NCBI RefSeq assembly: GCF_030463535.1
Contig: NC_132901.1
Span: 3,739,640 to 3,803,639 of the forward strand
DNA: 64,000 nucleotides
Reading direction: 5' to 3'
Origin: Salminus brasiliensis
Lineage: Eukaryota; Chordata; Actinopteri; Characiformes; Bryconidae
In this document: positions 21,672 to 35,521 of the stretch, piece by piece
How positions within the stretch are numbered: the first letter of the stretch is position 1
Layout of the letters: every line of letters starts with the position of its first letter
Translations under genes and position numbers: made by a program
The notes under the pieces: model-generated
What the model saw: the letters and a program-made list of their open reading frames with translations, nothing else
What the model was told of the DNA's origin: nothing
The model's database searches: none

Positions 21672-21842
21672 GAACGACTGCTTAGAGAAGAAACAGTAGA
21701 AGCTAAAATATCTAGAGTTGTGATCGAGGAGGCGAAGGAAAGAAAAACTACTAGAAATGAAGAGGAAGATCTGAATTCTCAGCATTTCTGATCCTTAGAC
21801 GTGCTTCCGTCTCCAATGCGTATCTCCTGGGTTGTGTTTCAG

Positions 21843-21912
21843 GTCCTGAGAACAGAGCAGCCTTCAGAGCAGAGGAGACAAACCGTCTGAAGTTGGCCCG
21901 TTTCATCAACAG
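21843..21912 (+). other. Candidate alternative exon 8 of kinase copy 3
   Basis: Acceptor and donor are both preserved; joins to the exon 7 donor after 21653. Confidence 0.5.
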
Positions 21913-22085
21913 GTAAAAATGGGTATAAGGAGCTCCAGCGTTGAGCTGTGGAGCTGTGGAGCTGTGTTTTATGGAATGATGGTGCTCCATCCAATAAGTC
22001 TGGGATGAGTTGGGGATGAGGTGAGTTGGTGATAATCCTGAGCTGACTAACGCTCTCGTCACTGAATGCAATCAAATTCTTACAG

Positions 22086-22237
22086 CAGTGCTCCTCCAAA
22101 TTTTAGTAGAAAGCCTTCTTCCCTGGCAGTAGAGAGAGTTACCCCAACAAAAGCAGGATCAACTCTTTTAAATGCCGTTAATTTTGGAAGAAGCAGTGAA
22201 TGAACAGGCGTCCCAATACTTTTGTCAATATAGTGTA
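22086..22237. mobile_element. Tc1/mariner-like transposon end, copy 3
   Basis: Same fossil; terminal motif ends at 22237. Confidence 0.6.
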
Positions 22238-23253
22238 GAGTCCCTAAAGTCTTTACAGGAAGCCCCAGCAGTGTGTGTAGCTGGGAATGGGTACACTTGA
22301 CGTGCTTTGGCTTGCTTAAGGAAATTCCCATGTAAGGCTGGGAACTGTTTACCCTCGTCTTAATGACGACGACTCCGTCTGATAAATGATGAGAGTGAAC
22401 GGCGGATTCTGGAAGGTGGGAAAGTTCACCACTGGTTTAATCTGCTGCTGTCTTAGAGGCCTGACACCAGTGTTTGTGGAAATGGGGGTCAGCAGAGCTC
22501 CGAGAGGGGGGGTGGGACAGAGGGGCAGTTCACTCTTACAGTGAAGATCACCTCATTCCCTTTAAGCGCTAAGCGCTCCCCACTTCTCGTAGAGCTTAGA
22601 AGCCTTTTTTTGGACAGAAGCACCAAACAGTGTATGAACCAAAAGCCTGTGAAGCGGTTAGCCTTTAGCTCACTGCTGCGCTGAGTAGAAGCTGCTGCTG
22701 CTGCTGTGTTGATTGTGTGTGTTTCAGGATTCCTCCTTTCCTCCATCCTTGGTTGCCTGGTTCCTCCAGAACTCATCCCTAGGTCATGCCATCTGCCAAC
22801 TCCCGCCCCTTCTAGCCTTGACTCTGCCCCATCACTTTTTCCACACTCCATGCCTTCACCTTCCCCTCTGGCCACACCTCGGACCGCTGCTCGAACCTTC
22901 GCACGTCTTCTGCCCTTAATCTGCGGACCCTCCTAGGCGTAGAGCTTGTTCCCCGAGCTCCGCCGCTCCCTCTCGCTGCAGTACCTCAGTTCCCTCGACC
23001 GTAGTCCATGCGCCCCTCCACTGTCAGTGCCTGGAGTAGAAGCCTCTGGACTGGCTCCTCCATTCTGCACGACTCCCCAGGTGCGTCGTCTTGCTGACCC
23101 GTCGCAGGATCGGCTGACCCTCCCTCGGCTTTCTCAGCTTTCCGTTATTCTGCTGTCTTCTAGCAGCCGGTCTCCACATTACGTCCGTCGTTAGTAAGAA
23201 GTACGTGTAGAAGTAAGGAAGGACTAAGAAGTACTTTTCCACAATCCGGCGCC

Positions 23254-23373
23254 AACCAGAGGAGGATGGGTTCCCCTACTGAGCCTGGGTTCCTCTCAAG
23301 GTTTCTTCCTGGCTTCTCAGGGAGTTTTTCCTTGCCACCGTTGCCCTCGGCTTGCTCCTTAGGGGTCTAGGCC
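23254..23373 (+). repeat. Dispersed teleost repeat fragment, copy 3
   Basis: Same sequence as 2201-2320. Confidence 0.55.
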
Positions 23374-23705
23374 CGGATTCTAGCCTTATTCACTAGCGAC
23401 ACAACGGGCTAAATTCAATGGAGTATTTAATCGGACGTCCGTCTTACTTATCTGACCTCCATACTTTAAACCCCCACCCCCCTTACAGCCCCCTCTCATA
23501 TTATCTGAAGCTGATGGCATGGTCTGAACTAACAGACTTATCCTCTGACCAATCTGACCTCCTATAAATTCCAGCTCCGTCCTTCTCCCACCAAGCAGAA
23601 GCCACCTGAGCTCCAGCCCAGAGTTCTCAGAGTTCTCCCCCTTCCCTTACAGTCTCCTCCCATATGATCAGAAGCTGATGGCCTGGTCTGAACGCCCCTG
23701 ATCAA

Positions 23706-23711
23706 AATAAA
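23706..23711 (+). terminator. Polyadenylation signal AATAAA, copy 3
   Basis: Canonical hexamer with a GT-rich downstream tract. Confidence 0.55.
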
Positions 23712-23727
23712 GATTTTTAGAGCACTG

Positions 23728-25172
23728 CTCAGGTGAATGTGTTTATTATCACTGATGATTCACTCCATTTCAGAAAGCATTACTGTACATCATACTGACG
23801 CTAACAGCTAACAGCTAACAACGGTTCTACCTTCAGTGTTAGAACATGTGGAGGCATCTGGAGCCGAGCAGAGTCTTCAGAGCTGAAACGATGACCAGCT
23901 GTAGCCATAAGACACGTCTCTGGACAACTTGGCTATGATTAGTCAGATTCAGTGGTGGATTTATCTGTTTTACCTTCTGTTAAATGAGACATAAAATAAT
24001 ATGTCATATAAACAACTAAACAGAGCCTAAATGCTAACTCCAGCCACACAAGAGAAGGGAGAATGGCTGGGCGGAGGCTAAAAGCTAATGCTAGACGCAA
24101 AATAGCAATCAGTGCTACAGTTATTAGTGCTGAAGGACTGAGATGCTAATCTACTTTTAATAGCTTTGGTAAAGCTAATGCTAGGCTGACCGCTACTGAC
24201 TGTGCTGACTGGACACAGCGAGAACTTAGAAAGCAACACCATCCAGTAAGACTTAAGAATAGTTACAGCAAATACGTTTGTTCGGATTTGGATTTGCTAC
24301 AGTTCTAAGCTACGCTACGCTAGGCTAGGCTGTGCTATGGTATGCGGCCAGTCAGTCATATACACTGAGTAATAACTGACGAGCTCCTTCAGGCAATAAA
24401 CAGACGCTAACGGCTAACTGCTGCCTCTGAGGTAAGAAAACACTTCATGAGGTAAAAATGATCCATTTCTGAGTGAATATTGGTAATATGTATCAGTTCT
24501 AACTGAATATTGATTATTTTAAAGCTTTAACTAAATCACTTTCACATTACTGTGGTAAAACGTCTGGTTATGACTGAGGACTTTAGCTAGCTAACAAGCT
24601 AACTAGCTGTAATGGAACGTTAATGGCATTACTTTTATGCTAATGACCTTTAGGTATTAGATAGTGTGGTTTTAATTAGCATGAGGGAATTGTAGCTACG
24701 TAGCTAAGTAACATTATGTTGTAATGAAATCCGACTTTAATGGTTTAAACGAAGTTTTCAAATCTGAATCTTTTCACATGGCCAAGCTTTTTCACAACAG
24801 CCGTCCCCATTATCAGCCACTTCCCCGAAGTCAGCATTTCCGCCCTAGATGCACAAGATTACTACGTTGTTGTCATCTATGTCAAATATATCAAATATAA
24901 CATGGATATTTGACGTAGTTTAGCATGTGACTGTGATTTTTGTCATATTACATTCCCATTAGTTAGCTAACTAGCTACGTCTTTTTTCAGTCATTAGCAC
25001 GGGGAGCTAGCTAACCATAAACGCTCATTCACACCATAAAAGTTTTTCAGGACGGGTTTGTGAGCATAAATGTGGGTATTTATTTATACATATTTCATAT
25101 TTTTATTTAATAGCTTGTTTGTTTTACTGTGGTGATGTTTTCAGATATTTAAAAAAAAATTATTCTATATTG
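23728..25172. other. GCTAA/TTAGC-rich spacer, unit 3
   Basis: Homologous to 2676-4109, with scattered substitutions and a short insertion (GTGGTGATGTTTTC) near 25130. No gene is seen. Confidence 0.6.
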
Positions 25173-25839
25173 GACAAGTCTCTTTAAGTCTCTTTTCACT
25201 ATACTGTTTTCCCCAAAATGACCCTTGCTGACCATAAAGCAGGGCTGATTTACCGTATTTTACCTCAGTAATCAGATTTTTAAAAGGTTTAAAGATGACT
25301 GAAGTGCTGTTGATTCAGTATGAATTCAGGGTGCAAAAGTGACACTGAATCATCAAAAGATTAGATAATTGATTCAGTGAATGATTCAATTAATTGATTC
25401 AATGAATTAACGTCGACAGTTTAGCATTGACTCAACATCTGTTTAATGACTGATTGCTATCGGAGTAGAACTTGGTGGAGGAAGTGACTGATTGGAGAGG
25501 TAAGACTTGGCGGTAGTGCTAGATGACTAGTCTGACCTCACGTCTGACCTCACGTCTGATCTTCACTATTTTCTTTCCTCAAAATGACCCGTGCTGCATA
25601 AAGCAGGGTTGATTTACTATAATTTACCTCAGTAATCAGATTTTTAAAAGGTTTAAAGATGTCTGAGGTGACGTCAATCTTCTGTTGATGTTTTGTCAAA
25701 ATTTCAGGGTTGATTCAGTATGAATTTAGGGAGCAAAATTGACGATGAATAAACATAAGATTGGATTATTGATTCAATGAATGACGTTAACGGCGAAACT
25801 TTAACGTTGACTTAACATCTATTCAATGACTGATGAATG
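25173..25839. repeat. Spacer module, unit 3 (two tandem copies)
   Basis: A diverged type-2 module (25173 to about 25530; marked by GACCCTTGCTGACCATAAAG and GGTGCAAAAGTGACACTGAA) precedes a type-1 module like the one at 4110-4417. The two share an ordered backbone (AAAATGACC, TTTTTAAAAGGTTTAAAGATG, TTGATTCAGTATGAATT), which shows an old tandem duplication. Confidence 0.7.
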
Positions 25840-28800
25840 CCTCATTAACACACACCTCAAACAGTAACACTAACCTCAATAGTAACCTCATTAACACACA
25901 CCACAAACATTAACACTAACCCCATCAGAAACCTCATTAACACACCTGAAACATTAACACTAACCCATCAGAAACATCATTAACACACACCTCAAACAGT
26001 AACACTAAGCCCATCAGAAACCTCATTAACACACACCTCAAACAGTAAGACTAACCCCATGAGAAACTTCATTAAAACACACCTCAAACAGTAACACTAA
26101 CCCCATTAGAAACCTTAACACACCTCAAACAGTAACACTAACATCAGAAGAAACCTCATTAACACACACCTCAAACAGTAAGACTAACCTCATTAGAAAC
26201 CGCTAACAGTAACACTAAGCCCATCAGAAACTTCATTAACACACACCTCAAACAATAACACTAACCCCATTAGAAACCTCATTAACACACACCTCAAACA
26301 GTAACACTAACCCCATTAGATACCTCATTAACACACACCTCAAACATTAACACTAACCCCATTAGAAACTGCATTAACATAAACCTCAAACTGTAACACT
26401 AACCCCATTATAAACCTCATTACGACACACCTCAAACAGTAACACTAACCCCATTAGAAACCTCATTAACACACACCTCAGAAATTCCTACTAACCCCAT
26501 TAGAAACCTCATTAACACACACCTCAAACACTAACACTTACCCCATTAGAAACCTTATTAACACACCTCAAACAGTAACACCAACACCAGAAGAAACCTC
26601 ATTAAGACACACCTCAAACAGTAACACTAACCCCATTAGAAACCTCATTAACACACACCTCAGAAATTCCTACTAACCCCATTAGAAACCTTACTAACAC
26701 ACCTCAAACAGTAACACTAACACCAGAAAAAACCTCATTAACACACACCTCAAACAGTAAGACTAACCTCATTATAAACCGCAAAGAGTAACTCTAAGCC
26801 CATTAGAAACCTCATTAACACACACCTCAAACAGTAACACTAACACCAGTAGAAACCTCATTAACAGACACCTCAAACAGTAAAACTAACCCCATTAGAT
26901 ACCTCATTAACACACACCTCAAACAGTAACACTAACCCCATCAGAAACCTCATTAACACATGCCTCAAACAATAATACTAACCCCATTATAAACCTCATT
27001 ACGACACACCTCAAACAGTAACACTAACCCCAGTCGAAATCTGATTAACACACACCTCAAACATTAACACTAACCCCAGTAGAAACCTCATTAACACACA
27101 CCTGAGAAATTCCTACTAACCCCATTATATGCCTCATTACCACGCACCTCAAACAGTAATACTAACCCCATTAGAAACCTCATTAACACACACCTCAAAC
27201 AGTAACACTAACCCCATTAGAAACCTTATTAACACACCTCAAACAGTAACACTAACACCAGAAGAAACCTCATTAACACACACCTGAAAAATTCCTACTA
27301 ACCGCATTATATACCTCATTACCACGCACCGAAAACAGTAATACTAACCCCATTAGAAACCTCATTAACACACACCTCAAACAGTAACACTAACCCCATT
27401 AGAAACCTTATTAACACACCTCAAACAGTAACACTAACACCAGAAGAAACCTCATTAACACACACCTCAAACAGTAATACTAACCCCATTAGAAACCTCA
27501 TTAACACACCTCAAACAATAACACTAACCCCATTATAAACCTCATTACCATGCACCTCAAACAGTAACAATAACCCCATTAGAAACCTCATTAACACACA
27601 CCCCAAACAGTAACACTAACACCAGTAGAAACTTCATGAACACACACCTCAAACAGTAATACTAACCCCATCAGAAACCTTATTAACACACATCTTAAAC
27701 AGTAACACTAATCCCATGAGAAACTTCATTAACACACACCTCAAACAGTAAAACTAACCCCATTAAAAACTGCATTAACATACACATCAAACAGGAATAC
27801 TAACCCCATTAGAAACCTCATTAACACACACCACAAACAGTAACAATAACCCCATTAGAAACCTCATTAACACACACCTCAAACAGTAACACTAACCCAA
27901 TCAGAAACCTCATTAACAAACACCTCAAACAGTAACACTAACCCCATTATAAACCTCATTAACACACACCTCAAACAGTAACACTAACCCCATTATAAAC
28001 CTCATTAACACACACCTCAAACAGTAAGAATATCCCCATTAGAAACCTTATTAACACACACCTCAAACAGTAACACTAACCCCATTAGAAACCTCATTAC
28101 CACGCACCGCAAACAGTAATACTAACCCCATGAGAAACTTCATTAACACACACCTCAAACATTAACACTCACCCCATTAGAAACCTCATTAACACACACC
28201 TCAAACTGTAACACTAACCCCAGTAGAAACCTCATCAACACACACCTCAAACAGTAAGAATATCCCCATGAGAAACTTCATTAACACACACCTCAAACAG
28301 TAACACTAACCCCATTAGAAACCTCATTAACACACACCTCAAACAGTAAAACTAACCCCATTAGATACCTCATCAACACACACCTCAAACAGTAAGAATA
28401 TCCCCATGAGAAACTTCATTAACACACACCTCAAACAGTAACACTAACCCCATTAGAAACCTCATTAACACACACCTCAAACAGTAAAACTAACCCCATT
28501 AGATACCTCATTAACACACACCTCAAACAGTAACACTAACCCCATTAGAAACCTCATTAACACACACCTCAAACAGTAACACTCACCCCATAAGAAACCT
28601 CATTAACACACCTCAAACAGTAACACTCACCCCATAAGAAACCTCATTAACACACACCTCAAACAGTAACACTAACCCCATTATAAACCTCATTACGACA
28701 CACCTCAAACAGTAACACTAACCCCATTAGAAACCTCATTAACACACACCTCAAACAGTAACACTTACCCCATTAGAAACCTTATTAACACACCTCAAAC

Positions 28801-30677
28801 AGTAACACTTACCCCATTAGAAACCTCATTAACACACACCTCAAACAGTAACACTAACCCCATCAGAAACCTCATTAACACATGCCTCAAACAATAATAC
28901 TAACCCCATTATAAACCTCATTACGACACACCTCAAACAGTAACACTAACCCCAGTCGAAATCTGATTAACACACACCTCAAACATTAACACTAACCCCA
29001 GTAGAAACCTCATTAACACACACCTGAGAAATTCCTACTAACCCCATTATATACCTCATTACCACGCACCGAAAACAGTAATACTAACCCCATTAGAAAC
29101 CTCATTAACACACACCTCAAACAGTAACACTAACCCCATTAGAAACCTTATTAACACACCTCAAACAGTAACACTAACACCAGAAGAAACCTCATTAACA
29201 CACACCTCAAACAGTAATACTAACCCCATTATATACCTCATTACCACGCACCGAAAACAGTAATACTAACCCCATTAGAAACCTCATTAACACACACCTC
29301 AAACAGTAACACTAACCCCATTAGAAACCTTATTAACACACCTCAAACAGTAACACTAACACCAGAAGAAACCTCATTAACACACACCTCAAACAGTAAT
29401 ACTAACCCCATTAGAAACCTCATTAACACACCTCAAACAATAACACTAACCCCATTAGAAACCTCATTACCATGCACCTCAAACAGTAACAATAACCCCA
29501 TTAGAAACCTCATTAACACACACCCCAAACAGTAACACTAACACCAGTAGAAACTTCATGAACACACACCTCAAACAGTAATACTAACCCCATCAGAAAC
29601 CTTATTAACACACATCTTAAACAGTAACACTAATCCCATGAGAAACTTCATTAACACACACCTCAAACAGTAAAACTAACCCCATTAAAAACTGCATTAA
29701 CATACACATCAAACAGGAATACTAACCCCATTAGAAACCTCATTAACACACACCACAAACAGTAACAATAACCCCATTAGAAACCTCATTAACACACACC
29801 TCAAACAGTAAAACTAACCCCATAAGAAACCTCATTAACACACACCTCAAACAGTAACACTAACCCCATTATAAACCTCATTAACACACACCTCAAACAG
29901 TAACACTAACCCCATTAGAAACCTTATTAACACACACCTCAAACAGTAACACTAACCCCATTAGAAACCTCATTACCACGCACCGCAAACAGTAATACTA
30001 ACCCCATGAGAAACTTCATTAACACACACCTCAAACATTAACACTCACCCCATTAGAAACCTCATTAACACACACCTCAAACAGTAACACTAACCCCATT
30101 AGAAACCTCATCAACACACACCTCAAACAGTAAGAATATCCCCATGAGAAACTTCATTAACACACACCTCAAACAGTAACACTAACCCCATTAGAAACCT
30201 CATTAACACACACCTCAAACAGTAAAACGAACCCCATTAGATACCTCATCAACACACACCTCAAACAGTAAGAATATCCCCATGAGAAACTTCATTAACA
30301 CACACCTCAAACAGTAACACTAACCCCATTAGAAACCTCATTAACACACACCTCAAACAGTAAAACGAACCCCATTAGATACCTCATCAACACACACCTC
30401 AAACAGTAAGAATATCCCCATGAGAAACTTCATTAACACACACCTCAAACAGTAACACTAACCCCATTAGAAACTTCATTAACACACACCTCAAACAGTA
30501 ACACTAACCCCATTAGAAACCTCATTAACACACACCTCAAACAGTAAAACTAACCCCATTAGATACCTCATTAACACACACCTCAAACAGTAACACTAAC
30601 CCCATTAGAAACCTCATTAACACACACCTCAAACAGTAACACTCACCCCATAAGAAACCTCATTAACACACACCTCA
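25840..30677. repeat. 46-bp minisatellite array 3
   Basis: About 105 units. It contains a roughly 1.9-kb internal duplication (for example GTCGAAATCTG at 27033 and 28955, and AAGAATATCCCC at 28257 and 30132). Near the 3' end it has a 138-bp trimer repeat (AAGAATATCCCC at 30132, 30270 and 30408). Confidence 0.97.
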
Positions 30678-31294
30678 GGAACTCAACAAATGTAAACCCA
30701 TTACATCACATCTTCACCACCTCATTAAACCCTTCTTATTTTACACCACCTTCATCATCTACTACCACACCACATCCTCCCTCACGAACAGACCCAATTC
30801 CTCAGATTCAGACTCAACCCAGAACAGTCCTCCTTACCAACTATCCTACAGCACTGGACCTCTTCACTGGTTCAGAAGCTCGCTCTTCCACACTCTTCCC
30901 TAGACTACAGCTGATCTCTGAGCTGAAACTATCCCTTTAATCAATGCTCTCGTCTGGACTACGGTGGACTGATGCTAGCGTAGCAGTCTTCCTGTAAACC
31001 ATGTGATCCACCAAGCCCATTTCAGTCGACTTCAGGAGGTTCGTTTTTGGACACATACCTGGAAACATCTGCTCATCTCCAGACTTTTAATTCAGACAAG
31101 GCCTTGATTCAGCCCATCTGCTTCCAGTCATCCAGACAAGGCCTTGATTTGGGAAGCTCATACAGTATCTTCATCTAGATGAAGAAGCGTCTTTCAGAGA
31201 AGAGCACAGAAGGTGTATTAGCTTTGACCTTGTCCTGAAACAGTGTCCATATCACTACACACTAATTCAGCCGCTCAGCCATACTGTCCCCGCC
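30678..31294. other. Linker, common part after array 3
   Basis: As 6222-6818, plus a short extra segment (TTCGTTTTTGGACACA) near 31040 that is also found after array 4 but not after arrays 1 and 2. Confidence 0.6.
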
Positions 31295-31581
31295 TCACTG
31301 AGAGACTACAGCATGTAGGAGTCAGCAGGAGCCCCGTCCAGTATGCTAGCAATACAGCAGTGTGTTGTGTGTATTCATGTTGGTAGATGTAGAGTGGTCT
31401 TCGTAGCCGTGTTCCTCAGCCGGGTCCATTACAACGCATAGTACCAGGAAGCTCCTACAGGAGGAACCTCAACGGTGGGGTGGTTAGCCTCTGAAGAACT
31501 GTAGCATTCAGATAATGGACTATATTGCCGATATTTTCAACAGCTGGACACGTCGGCCGACTGTATGATTCTCTACACAAT
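31295..31581. other. Linker variant B block (before gene 4)
   Basis: This roughly 287-bp block replaces variant A after the shared CTGTCCCCGCC. It has no similarity to A that I can see, and no ORF of note. Confidence 0.6.
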
Positions 31582-32662
31582 ATACTTATATATACATATA
31601 CTGCCTGTCCACCACTAGATTTAACTTAGCAAATAGATAAGAGCTTCCCATTGGATAATTGTAGCCTTAAGCCACTTGCTAGTGAGGCTAACCGGCAGAA
31701 ACGGCTTTAGTTGCTAAGGACAGAGATTTATGGTACAGAGGTAGATCTACTTCACTACTGTACTAAAGTACTAAAATACTGTATCTGTATCTACTGGAGT
31801 ATTATATACTTTTTTACTTCACTACATATTTTAGTGTTTACATTGTTTATGTGCTGCATCGTTACTCGTTACAATTATAACAAACCATTTCAAACCCACA
31901 TCATCACCTCCAGAGCACTAGATGGCGCTGTCACCGGGTTTGATGAAGCCGCCTCAGCATTGTACAGAAAATGTTGAGTACCTGAGTGCCACTCAAGTCA
32001 CTTTTACTCAAGTCTGGGTCTCTAGTGCTTTATACGTGTCTGGTTTAGCCTGCTACATTATTTAGCATTAGACTATTGGCCAACGTTAGCCTGACATAAG
32101 CCAATGAATGTGGAAGACCCTTATTCATGGATGGGAGACCCGAGTTCCCTTCCTAGCTGAAGGCTACACCAATGAAACTGGGAAGTGAGCCTCCAAAATG
32201 TCTTCAAACCTGCTATGGTCAGGTCTTCTTGCTAACGTCCTGTTAGTGATCATGATGGACTACAGCTGGTAGCTTCTCAACGCCCACATTACCAGCCCTG
32301 AGTGGACTGACCAACACACAGTACAACGGGAAAGGTCAAGGAGGTCAGTGCAGATCTGAGGAGGACGACTGTAGTAGACGTGTGCTGCTGAAGAGTGTCT
32401 CTACATGCACCAGCTGCATCTCCTACAGACAGCAGCTGAGACAGTACGCCACCTACTGGTCAACAGTAAGTATTACAGAGGGAGAAGATCTTACAGAGTG
32501 AAGCGATGATGTAAAGCTCTCTCTTACAATTTAAAAATAGGATCAAATTGATTGATTGATTGATGTTATTGAGCATTGTTACATCGTTCGTTTGATCTCC
32601 TGTTTTATTTTCTCAGCAAAGACAAATCATCTCATAAAAGCATCTTCCTGTTTTAACTGCAG
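31582..32662. other. Region upstream of gene 4 (with deletion)
   Basis: Homologous to 7073-8640, but about 520 bp equivalent to 7503-8023 are missing: TGTCTGG at about 32036-32042 joins directly to TTTAGCCTGCTAC. The Tc1 transposase remnant is therefore absent. The putative first-intron donor and acceptor remain. Confidence 0.5.
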
Positions 32663-32853
32663 GTGAACAGAGGACACGCGGACACTGGGCGGAACTCGCC
32701 ATGGCAACCGAGCAGCTCTTTCTATTGATGACATCACAATGGTGGAGCTCCCTGTCACAGTCTTCCGAGCTCGGAACTCCTTCACTTCTTCTCAGGACAC
32801 CGAGGAAGAGACAAGCTGTTCGACTTGGTCCTGACGTTTGTCTTAGCGATTGA
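32663..32853 (+). other. Candidate 5' exon with 50-codon ORF (before gene 4)
   Basis: ATG at 32701, stop at 32851-32853. One Leu becomes Pro (RTPRKR for RTLRKR). Confidence 0.3.
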
Positions 32854-33402
32854 CTTAGCAGCAGTCGTAGCGGTTCACTTAGCAACAGTTTAGTGAACGT
32901 CTTAGTGGTAGTCTTAGCGACAGTCTTAGTGATTGTCTTAGTGACAGTTTTAGTCTCACTGACTGGCTTAGCGATTTAGTGACTACCGTAGTTATTGGCT
33001 TGGTCACAGCCTTAGCTATTAGCTTAGTCATAGTCTTAGAGACTAAACTGGTGATTGTCCTAGCGACAGTCTCACTGATTGGCTTAGCGACTTAGTGACT
33101 GGTGTAGTTTTTGGCTTAGTCACAGTCTTAGCTACTACCTTAATCATAGTCTTAGAGACTAACTTAGTGATTGTCTTAGAGACAGTCTTAGGGATTGTCC
33201 TAGTCACTGGCTTAGTGACAGTTTTAGCTGTTGGCTTAGCATTAGACTTAGCCACTGGATTAGCTTATAGTATTAGTGACTAGCTTAGCAATAGCGTTAG
33301 AGACAGTCTTAGCTATTGGCTTAGTCACATTCTTAGCTGTTGGCTTAGCGACAGTATTAGCAACTGGCTTAGCCACAGTGTTAGTTATTGTCTTAGCTGT
33401 AG
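32840..33402. repeat. 12-bp minisatellite, unit 3
   Basis: Same CTTAG-based repeat. A single-base loss near 32889 (CAACAGTTTAG) breaks the long minus-strand frame seen in other units. Confidence 0.85.
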
Positions 33403-33682
33403 GGAATTGCAGGTTCTTCATCCAGCAGTAGATGATGGAGCAGGAGTCTACAGCTACAGGTCATTCATACAGTTCTGCTGGAATCTGATCTTACAGATCC
33501 ACACTTTGTTGCTTTGATTAGATTTTAGATTTAGGTCTCGGGATCCATGTTTACTCTCTGTGATGTGAACTGGAATAAGCTCTGTTAGGAGCTTCATTAA
33601 GAGCTAAGAGAATTGTAGGCACTACCTACTCCATTCTAGACGTCAGTCTGTACAGACTCCAACCCTTATGTCCTGTATTTAG

Positions 33683-35280
33683 ATGTTGGGCGGCGAAAGA
33701 GGAAAAGAAAGGAGGAGGGCAGCCAGAGGTTCTCACAGAGAACAACCGAGGTTGCCAGAAGTAAAAGCCCAGTAAGAAAGAGAAGGAAAGGAGAAGTTAG
33801 CCAGCCCAAGATAATGACCAGAAGACAGCGGAGCGACATCAAGCCAGGTTAGCTCATTGGCCAGACCACTGCACACAAGGAAGTGGTCCAGTATTTAGTG
33901 CAATAGCCTGTGCTGCTAATAGATAGACTCCTGAGAGATGATGGGGAGAGAGCTGATGTTCAGCTTCAACACTGTTTGTTTTCCACAGACACTTTTGCCT
34001 CTCTCTACGTCACTGGAGAGAAACTGGGAGAAGGAGGCTTCGGCGCCGTCTTCGAGGGAACCCGGGTTTCCGACGGCCTACAGGTTCTCAAATCACCCCT
34101 CCAGAACTTCATTATCTCATCTGTTCCCTTTTCAGTCCTCATAACATTCACACCTCGTCTCCTCTCTGTCTGCAGGTGGCCGTTAAATTCGTCACCAAGC
34201 GGGACGACGATGAATACGTCCAATGCGTAAGTGCACCTGGAAGCCAGGTTTTACTGTCCGATCACACATCACGCTCCCAGACTTCACTGCACTCACCTTT
34301 CCACCAACCTTGCCCTGCGTTTCTGTTCTTCCAGCCTGTTCAGCTCAAGACCGTGCCCATGGAGGTGGCTCTAATGAACAGGATGAGCCAGCCACCCACC
34401 AGCAATGTGGTGAAGCTCATCGAGTGGTTCGATGAGCCTGAGCGCTACATCCTGGTCCTGGAGCGCCCAGATCCTTGCCAGGACTTGCAGTCCTTGATCG
34501 ACCAGTGGGGAGGTTCGGTCAGTGAAGAGATAGCCAGGGACATCATGCTCCAGACGGTGGAGGCAGCAAGAACGTGCCAGAAGCGAGGTGTCCTGCACAG
34601 AGACATCAAACTGGAGAACTTCCTGATCAACACAGACACCTCAGAGATCAAGTTGATCGACTTCGGCTGCGGGGACTGGGTCAAGAAAGGCGGATACCGT
34701 GAATTTGCAGGTAAACTGGAGTCTAGGGACGAAATTCACACGTTACCTTAGAAACATGAGCCTGAGAGGACCCATGTGTCCCTCTCATGGCCACTTCACT
34801 GGAAAGGTAACGAGCTGGACGCTCTTCTTCTTTTATGTTCTCAGGCACCTTTCAGTACTGCCCCCCAGAGTTCTTTCTAAAGGGGAGGTACCACGCCAGT
34901 CCTGCGACAGTCTGGTCTCTAGGAGTCCTGCTGTTCAGGCTGGTTAGTGGACACCTTCCCTTTACAGACGAGCAGGAAATCGTGGAGGGGCTTCTGAGCT
35001 TCAAGGACCACCTATCCAATGGTGAGATATCTGAGAGCCTCCTCGAGAGACTCTTAGAAGTTCAGGACGACGTGTTCTGCACGGTCGTCTTTCTGAAATG
35101 TACTTAAGTATCTCTCTCACATCCAATCCAATCCCGTCCCTCTGCACAGAATGCTGCAATCTGATTAGGAGGTGTCTGCAGCGCAACCCATCCCAGAGGC
35201 CCAAAGTGAAGCAGATCCTGAAGCACGACTGGTTCCAGTGCAGCGTTCCTACCGAGGATCAGGTTAGCCATGGAAAATGA
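33683..35280 (+). CDS. PIM-like Ser/Thr protein kinase, copy 4
   Basis: Exons 33683-33847, 33989-34083, 34176-34226, 34335-34710, 34845-35021 and 35150-35280; first in-frame ATG at 33814. The reading frame is intact and the kinase residues are unchanged from copy 2 (Gln142 kept). Differences in the coding exons are mostly silent (for example TTG for CTG in KLIDFG, CTG for CTA in VLLF). The C-terminus ends VSHGK. It is preceded by the B-type linker and followed by the longest minisatellite array. Confidence 0.93.
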
Positions 35281-35451
35281 GAACGACTGCTTAGAGAAGA
35301 AACAGTAGAAGCTAAAATATCTAGAGTTGTGATCGAGGAGGCGAAGGAAAGAAAAACTACTAGAAATGAAGAGGAAGATCTGAATTCTCAGCATTTCTGA
35401 TCCTTAGACGTGCTTCCGTCTCCAATGCGTATCTCCTGGGTTGTGTTTCAG

Positions 35452-35521
35452 GTCCTGAGAACAGAGCAGCCTTCAGAGCAGAGGAGACAAACCGTCTGAA
35501 GTTGGCCCGTTTCATCAACAG
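35452..35521 (+). other. Candidate alternative exon 8 of kinase copy 4
   Basis: Splice sites and the VLRTEQPSEQRRQTV frame are preserved; the donor in exon 7 lies after 35262. Confidence 0.5.

Larger units (their letters stand above)
22728..23727 (+). other. Candidate terminal exon / 3' UTR of kinase copy 3
   Basis: Preserved acceptor; the segment runs to the polyadenylation signal. Several amino-acid-changing substitutions in both short frames argue against coding constraint. Confidence 0.45.
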
